From: Leguminivora glycinivorella
Taxonomy: Eukaryota > Arthropoda > Insecta > Lepidoptera > Tortricidae
DNA: 64,000 bases
Assembly: GCF_023078275.1 (NCBI RefSeq)
Contig: NC_062998.1
Location: 16,505,916-16,569,915 of the forward strand
Direction of reading: 5' to 3'
The notes under the pieces were generated by a model, which saw only the letters and a list, made by a program, of their open reading frames with translations, made no database searches and had not been told where the DNA came from. Within the stretch, counting starts at the first letter, position 1, and each line of letters begins with the position of its first letter. Below are positions 58,787-64,000 of this stretch, one piece after another. Made by a program: the position numbers and the translations under genes.

Positions 58787-59562
58787 TTTTTTGGAACATT
58801 AGGTTGAGAGTCGGAACCTTCCCGGCTAACATAGTTCAGCATGGTAGGCCTGATGACCTCTTTCTTGCTCGATCTTGAGAGTGATTGTGAAGGGTTGCTT
58901 AGGGTTTGGTTTTTATTCAATTTTGTTTGAGCTGATGACTGAGGGGAATCTGACGATTCTCTTTTTCTCTTTTCCCTGTTGTTGTCTTTTGGTTTTATGA
59001 CTATCAATCTGTCATCTTTTAAATAAGCTATATTCCCCTTCTTCCTTTCCTCTTCTAATTGGGGTTGTAATTGTTTTCTTACTTCCAGAACTTCCTTAGG
59101 GTAATCTTCCTTCACGTTAATGCCTTGTGGAAGGGTTTTCTTATTTTTTAGTATAAGATGTTTTTTCCATTGAGTTGTGATGGAAGCTACGACTGGACGA
59201 CTCTTGTTTTCGCTTTGTTTTCCGATTCTGTACACGTTACTAATTTCGTGGCTGTCGAAGTAAACTCCCGTTTCAATTACAATGTCCTTAATGCAGTCCA
59301 CGAGTTCCGCCTCTGATTTTCCCTTCTCTTCCACTCCAAAAAACACCAGGTTATTTTTGCGTTTTTCATTTACAACTCTTTTAAGTTTTTCTTCCAGATC
59401 AGACACTTTAATTTTGAGGTTATTGTTTTCTTCGATGATATTTTTCATCTTGACTTCTAGCGCGTCCGTGACGTTTCTTGTTACCGATTCCGTAATTGTT
59501 TTTGTTTGTTTCTCTAACTTTTCATCAAGTTTTTGAAGAAGTATTTCCATATTGTCGCCCAT
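58783..59562 (-). CDS. LINE element 2 ORF1 protein
   Basis: 259 residues from ATG (MGDNMEILLQ). Residues ~5-70 form a coiled coil. An L1-ORF1-like RRM begins with RKNNLVFFGVEEKGK, and a basic C-terminal region (~130-170) ends around 'KEDYPKEVLEVRK'. The tail is Ser/Gln/Pro-rich. Likely a trimeric RNA-binding chaperone by family analogy. The last codons are GTT CCA AAA AAC TAA, forming the heptamer A AAA AAC directly before the stop. Confidence 0.8.
   Translation of the reverse strand: MGDNMEILLQKLDEKLEKQTKTITESVTRNVTDALEVKMKNIIEENNNLKIKVSDLEEKLKRVVNEKRKNNLVFFGVEEKGKSEAELVDCIKDIVIETGVYFDSHEISNVYRIGKQSENKSRPVVASITTQWKKHLILKNKKTLPQGINVKEDYPKEVLEVRKQLQPQLEEERKKGNIAYLKDDRLIVIKPKDNNREKRKRESSDSPQSSAQTKLNKNQTLSNPSQSLSRSSKKEVIRPTMLNYVSREGSDSQPNVPKN
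58786..58792 (-). promoter_or_regulatory. Candidate -1 ribosomal frameshift heptamer (A AAA AAC)
   Basis: Zero-frame codons at the ORF1 end read CCA AAA AAC TAA, so the heptamer fits X-XXY-YYZ with the stop codon immediately after. Slipping back one base enters the open ORF2 frame (CTA ATT GCC ACG). Downstream structure was not evaluated. Confidence 0.6.
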
Positions 59563-60180
59563 TTTAATGTTTTTGTTGTGTTTTGGAAGGTTTTTCGTTC
59601 AACTTAGTGGCAACACCGAGTGTCAGTGTCACTTTTTGACGTTAGGTTGGCACTATGGAGCGATAAGGTGAAATATAGTTTTGAGGTTATAATTCCGATC
59701 GGTATTTGTGGATGATTCTAATTAAGTTTGTTCCCTAGCACTGTTACTACACTTCGTATGTTGTCCACGACGTTTAGTTTTAATGTTTATTAGTTCTATT
59801 GCACTGATTTCGCACGGTTAAGCACTTTTTTCAATTAAAATCGACGGAGGCGAGTGACGTTAGTGTTGACTGGTCAGCCACCGGAAGCGGAAAAAAGCTA
59901 AACATCCAAATTATAAACAAATCAATTATTTTTGTAGTCGGTACCAGACCTGTTCGTCGCCTTGCTATTGCCTGTTTGCCCCACCCAACCATACACAGGC
60001 TGGTACCGACTCCAAAAATAATTGATTTGTTTATAATTTGGATGTTTAGCTTATTGCAATACGATAAGAAATCTGAATTGAAAGGTTTATTATTTTTGGC
60101 TTTTTAGTTTCTCCGTGTTTTGTAACGCGCTTATTTTTGAAGGCGGTTTTATTTTTTGTTAAAAAGTTTATTTATTTGTT

Positions 60181-60418
60181 GATTTTTAGTGGTTCCTAGT
60201 GATATTATATGTATCAGTCCGAATACATGTACAGTAGTGAAAGAATTATCCTTTAACTCCTAACCATTGAGGAGTTGACCTTCCATCATCAGCTCAGTTG
60301 ATTTTTAGTGGTTCCTAGTGATATTATATGTATCAGTTCGAATACATGTACAGTAGTGAAAGAATTATCCTTAAACTCCTAACCATTGAGGAGTTGACCT
60401 TCCATCATCAGCTCAGCC
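60181..60418 (+). repeat. 119-bp tandem duplication
   Basis: Two nearly identical copies start GATTTTTAGTGGTTCCTAGT at 60181 and 60300, each ending ATCAGCTCAG. They differ at only a few bases. Confidence 0.9.
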
Positions 60419-60419
60419 A

Positions 60420-60725
60420 CATAAAATTATTACCATCAGACGTAAATACTGGTGTACCTTTGAAAAATAGACTAAAAACATTACATAAGCCTATAACATT
60501 TGAAGAGTTCCCTCGATTTCTCCAGGATCCCATCATCAGACCCTGACTTGGTGCCAATGGGACCATCTCGGGGTTATACCGGTTCGATCAAAAAAAAAAT
60601 TTTGAAAATCGGTCCACGATTCTCGGAGATATCGAGTAACATACATACAAAAAAAAAATAAAAAAAAAATAAAAAAAAAAAAAACATTCAGTCGAATTGA
60701 GAACCTCCTCCTTTTTTGAAGTCGG
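60420..60725 (+). repeat. Lepidoptera repeat end ('CAGACCCTGACTTGGTGCC')
   Basis: Contains 'CCCATCATCAGACCCTGACT', 'GGGGTTATACCGGTTCGATC' and 'CGGAGATATCGAGTAACATA' followed by A-rich DNA. I recognise this from many Lepidoptera loci; probably the 3' part of a retroelement. The short open frame before it (…EEFPRFLQDPIIRP) is typical of the repeat and not a host gene. Confidence 0.6.
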
Positions 60726-61204
60726 TTAATGAGTTGACCGTGACGTCACTCAATTCAATTTCATATAAATTCCATATTAGTAAGTCGTTCAAATTCGTTT
60801 TGACAGTTATTAAAACTATAAATTGAACGCGTTTTAAGTGCATTAATTGTGCTAGACAGGAAGAAAGATTATTAAATTACTATGTTACGTACATAATGCA
60901 GAAATATTTTGACTGCTTCTATTTTATTTAAATTTTTTGTGTAACCAAGTTTAACTCAATATTAACTAGTGTTCATCCTAGGGATATCGATTGAAGAACA
61001 ATAGACTAAGGATGAAAAACTGGTATACCTTCAGAGGTGTAAGAAGCGGTACATAATATATATAAATAAAATAAATTCAGTACACAGACTTCCCAGATAG
61101 ACGGTCTTCCCAACACTGACCTTAATTGACTTACAGTTGGTTAGTATTCAATATTTAAAAAAAATGTGTTATTGGTTAGGTTATAACTTCAATTTTAAAT
61201 AAAT

Positions 61205-62375
61205 GAATCGGGGGACACCTTACACAGATCAACCTAGCCTCAAACTAAGCAAAGCTTGTACTATGGGTGCTAGGGGACAATATACAAATACTTATATGGA
61301 TAAATATGAAATACATACTTTTATATACATAGAAAACATCCATGAAACAGGAACAAATAATATATCTGTGTTCATCACACAAATAAATGCCCTAACCGGG
61401 ATTCGAACCCAGGACATTGGCTTAGCAGGCAGGGTTACTACCGAGCAGGGATGTAACGGATGTGGTTTTAACGGAACCGGAAGCGGAAGCGGAAGTTTTG
61501 AATTTAGTTTAACGGAAGCAGAAGCGGAACCGGAACCAGAAGCGGAAGTTATAGATGTTAAAAACGAAATGAAAAAATACCACATAGGTATAACATAAAC
61601 CAAAACTAATTAAATTACCTAGAACTTTTAGGTGTTTACTGTTCAGCCTGTAATCAGCAGTTTGTAATCAGCCTTTAGGCCCACTTAGGTTTTAAAAACG
61701 AAAAGAAAAGTTACCTGATATTTTATCTTAAGTATATCATTCATTACAATCCAAAAATTTAAATCACCTTGAACTTTAAGATTGTTTGTTGTTTAGGTAA
61801 TCACTAAAAATCACATAAGAATCCTTTTAAACCTTTATTATGCCGTAAAAGGTTTTAGAAACGAAAAGAAAACTTACTCGTAGGTAGTATAATACAATCC
61901 AAAACTAACCAGTAAAAATTATATGTGTAATTGTTAGCACACAATTAAATTTTTAAATTAAATGGAGTGATTGTAAAAGAAGTAAACTGTATTTAATAAA
62001 CAAATCTAAGGGGAGCTTCTAAGGGGATCGTAGATAAGCCCTGCACCACTGAATAGTTGTTCACTCGCTACTAATTAGGTGGACAGGACAAATATTGGCG
62101 CGCAATGGAATGAAGCGATTAATGTTTAGTATCGCAGCACGTGGCAAGCGGAGAGATGAGCGAATGATAGGTATAGACCTGTTGGTCTTTGATGTACGCC
62201 GCTCATGTCCCACCGTCGCGCTAGGTTCCGACATCCGTTATAACTTCCGTTTGAAAAATAACAGAACCGGAACAGAAGCGGATGTGTAAAACAAAACGGA
62301 AGTTCCGCAGTAACGGAAGCAGAAGCAGAACTCCGTTACATCCCTGCTACCGAGTACACCAGATGGTTGTCTGTT
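61205..62375 (-). mobile_element. tRNA-derived SINE, copy 2, interrupted
   Basis: Minus-strand copy of the SINE at 12130-12402: A-box region near 62360, B-box complement GGATTCGAACCC near 61400, body to 61205. The hAT element at 61446-62346 splits the tRNA-like head. Confidence 0.85.
61446..62346. mobile_element. hAT element with perfect 8-bp target duplication
   Basis: 901 bp, TIR CAGGGATGTAACGGA / TCCGTTACATCCCTG, flanked by CTACCGAG on both sides (61438-61445, 62347-62354). Subterminal (GGAAGC)-type repeats occur near 61485-61550 and 62300-62330. No transposase. Excision in silico restores the SINE. Confidence 0.9.
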
Positions 62376-64000
62376 TTAACGAGAAATTAACAACAGAGCC
62401 ACCATTACTATTAATATCATAAATTACAAACAAGCTCAAAGTGTACAAAAGTGATAACAGTAGGTTAAAAGGACTATGAAATTAATAAGTACTATAATAA
62501 ATTGGTATGAATAGTTAGTTACAACATTCTGATCCATTTTGATGTCCGTTATGAGATTCACTTCTGATTTATTACTCTAGGGTGAACTATTGGTTTGTCA
62601 TCATCCCATCATAGTATTTTTTTGGCTTCTTGAAACTGGCCTTGAAACAAGCAATATTTGGTATTGGTATAAAATATTGCATTCAGAAAGGAAATTTAAA
62701 ATCTGATAAATAACAATGTCTTTTACAGCAATTGAACACAAAGATGTAACATGTGTTATAGAGTTTAATTCAAAATCAACAGACAAATTCTCCATGACTG
62801 ATTGATAACAATACTGATTGATTTATCCTATTGTTATTTTACAATCATTGTAATACAAATTAAATATAACCTATTCAATTATGGACTCAAAATATGATTA
62901 GTAAGGAGATTGATTTAGAGTAAAACTGAAGTATATTTAAGAGGTGTGTCTTAAAAAAGATATTTGACTAGAGACAGATTTTTTATAAAATGGCTAGATG
63001 TAATGAATATGTATTACATTTGTCAACAATTTCAAGATAAGGAGCGTCAGCTTTACAGCAAACCCCTTTTTTATAGTAATTTACACTAGTTAGAGCTACA
63101 GTCAGGCTGCAACCCCACTGAAATTTGTATGGAAACTGCAACATTGGTGTTCTTACTTAATCAAATTGCAGTTGTTGGTATCGGCACTAATAATTGTGTA
63201 AGTTACAGGGCCCAATATATAGGCCCGTGGCACTTTTACCGATGCCAACCCAAAACTAAAGGTAATTTAGCAAATAGTAACTTACAGAACTCTTAAAATT
63301 GATTTATCAATGCATACCAAACTTCTACACCGTTCTGGACAATGTACCATACAGGATAGATAGTTTGAAATTTATTTAAGGTCCATCACATAGGATTGAG
63401 ACCTTTTAATTTGATTTGCTTTTAGAATCTTTTAATTTGCTTAAGTAAAGGAGTAATCAAGGAGTGGTCAATCATTTCAGTGGTAGCTATTAATTGTAAT
63501 TACCAAAATTGTATGCCAATGTGTCACTTTCTGTCTAAAATGATACCAATCAAGATCAATGAAATACAAACTTAATATGTTTGTATGAACGGTACTGCAG
63601 ATCAAAACGCAGTGATTCAATGCTCTTTGCTGCAGATATCATATCATACAAAATAAATGAGTATCATATTAACGAACTTACCAGGTATCCTTTCCCTCAT
63701 TTAGGATGCATCTTGAGACATTTTTTGTCTGAACTTGACAAAAATCTATTTACCATTGTCAATTACGCTCATGTGATATTTTTACTAAATATTTACTACA
63801 TGAAGCCTAAAAAGTAGAAACGTCTAGAGCTAAATCTAGAGGCAGAAAGTACCCGCCTATTTTACTTAACCCGAAGCGTTTATCATTTCGCGTAATAAAG
63901 TTCAAGAAAAAGTCTTATTATTTCAGTCGCTAATCACTTATACGTAAAACGCTATATTTCTTATAAAATAATAATTATCTTTACTGCTTCTTTGCTCTAA
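62376..64000. other. AT-rich intergenic DNA
   Basis: No supported exon, RNA gene or repeat on either strand. Confidence 0.5.

Larger units (their letters stand above)
55691..59894 (-). mobile_element. Full-length RTE-type LINE, element 2
   Basis: 4204 bp with a perfect 20-bp target duplication AAGCTAAACATCCAAATTAT (55671-55690, 59895-59914). The minus strand carries a ~330-bp 5' UTR, ORF1, ORF2 in the -1 frame, and a short 3' UTR ending in an AATTTAATA-rich run. Both frames are intact, and the duplication is perfect, so the insertion is probably recent. Confidence 0.9.
55584..60137. mobile_element. Palindromic (foldback-type) element interrupted by a LINE
   Basis: Left arm 55584-55690 ('AAGCGCGTTACAAAACACGG') continues at 59915-59948. 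The right arm 59998-60137 is its inverted copy ending TTTGTAACGCGCTTATTTTT. The centre is ~50 bp around 59950-59997. Removing 55691-59894 and one 20-bp duplicate restores a ~330-bp hairpin element. Outer limits are approximate and no flanking duplication was fixed. Confidence 0.75.

Noticed and set aside
61203..61598. ORF with Gly-Ser and Glu-Pro repeats
   Set aside because: It crosses the SINE/hAT boundary and reads the (GGAAGC)n subterminal array.

Overview
The window is nuclear DNA of an insect, almost certainly a moth or butterfly. It has GT-AG introns, an AT-rich background, and several repeats I recognise from Lepidoptera: tRNA-headed SINEs, the 'CCGCGGCTTCGCCCGCG' and 'CCGGTCAAGTGCGAGTCGG' repeat ends, and RTE-type LINEs. 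I cannot name the species. There is no operon, CRISPR array or phage content.

Host genes, all on the minus strand. (1) botv/EXTL3, the exostosin-family heparan-sulfate glycosyltransferase, occupies 178-10434. I resolved ten coding exons with consistent splice phases; they give 920 residues, essentially the length of human EXTL3 as I recall it. (2) A small 99-codon ORF at 10625-10924 lies just upstream of botv in the same orientation. It is unrecognised. (3) A giant two-exon zinc-finger gene at 38997-46733 encodes 2510 residues and is built from repeated CCHC + C2H2 finger pairs.

The rest is mostly transposable elements. botv introns (283-4156 and 8955-10314) carry a Lepidoptera repeat with three ~450-bp tandem units, a hexanucleotide satellite, LINE tails and a perfect-TSD MITE. 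11-21 kb holds SINEs, a 5'-truncated Jockey/CR1-like LINE and a full-length RTE-type LINE (15393-19862, 12-bp TSD). 21.9-32.8 kb holds two diverged copies of a long non-coding LTR-like sequence, RTE fragments, a minisatellite, a composite Lepidoptera repeat and a PIF/Harbinger derivative. 32.8-38.1 kb holds two large palindromic elements with nested insertions. 47.2-49.1 kb holds another large palindromic element. 50.8-53.5 kb holds a diverged repeat and palindromic MITEs. 55.6-60.1 kb is a palindromic element split by a second full-length RTE-type LINE (55691-59894, 20-bp TSD). 61.2-62.4 kb is a SINE interrupted by a hAT element with a perfect 8-bp TSD.

The strongest candidates for something undescribed are: a foldback-element family (47196-49084 and 35308-38128) with exact 9-bp target duplications and shared modular arms; an apparent -1 frameshift heptamer joining ORF1 and ORF2 of the LINE at 55.7-59.9 kb; the repeated finger-pair module of the giant zinc-finger protein; and a strongly strand-asymmetric G/A mismatch pattern between two repeat copies at 22 kb and 51 kb. 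All coordinates were derived by reading the sequence; no search or alignment program was run.
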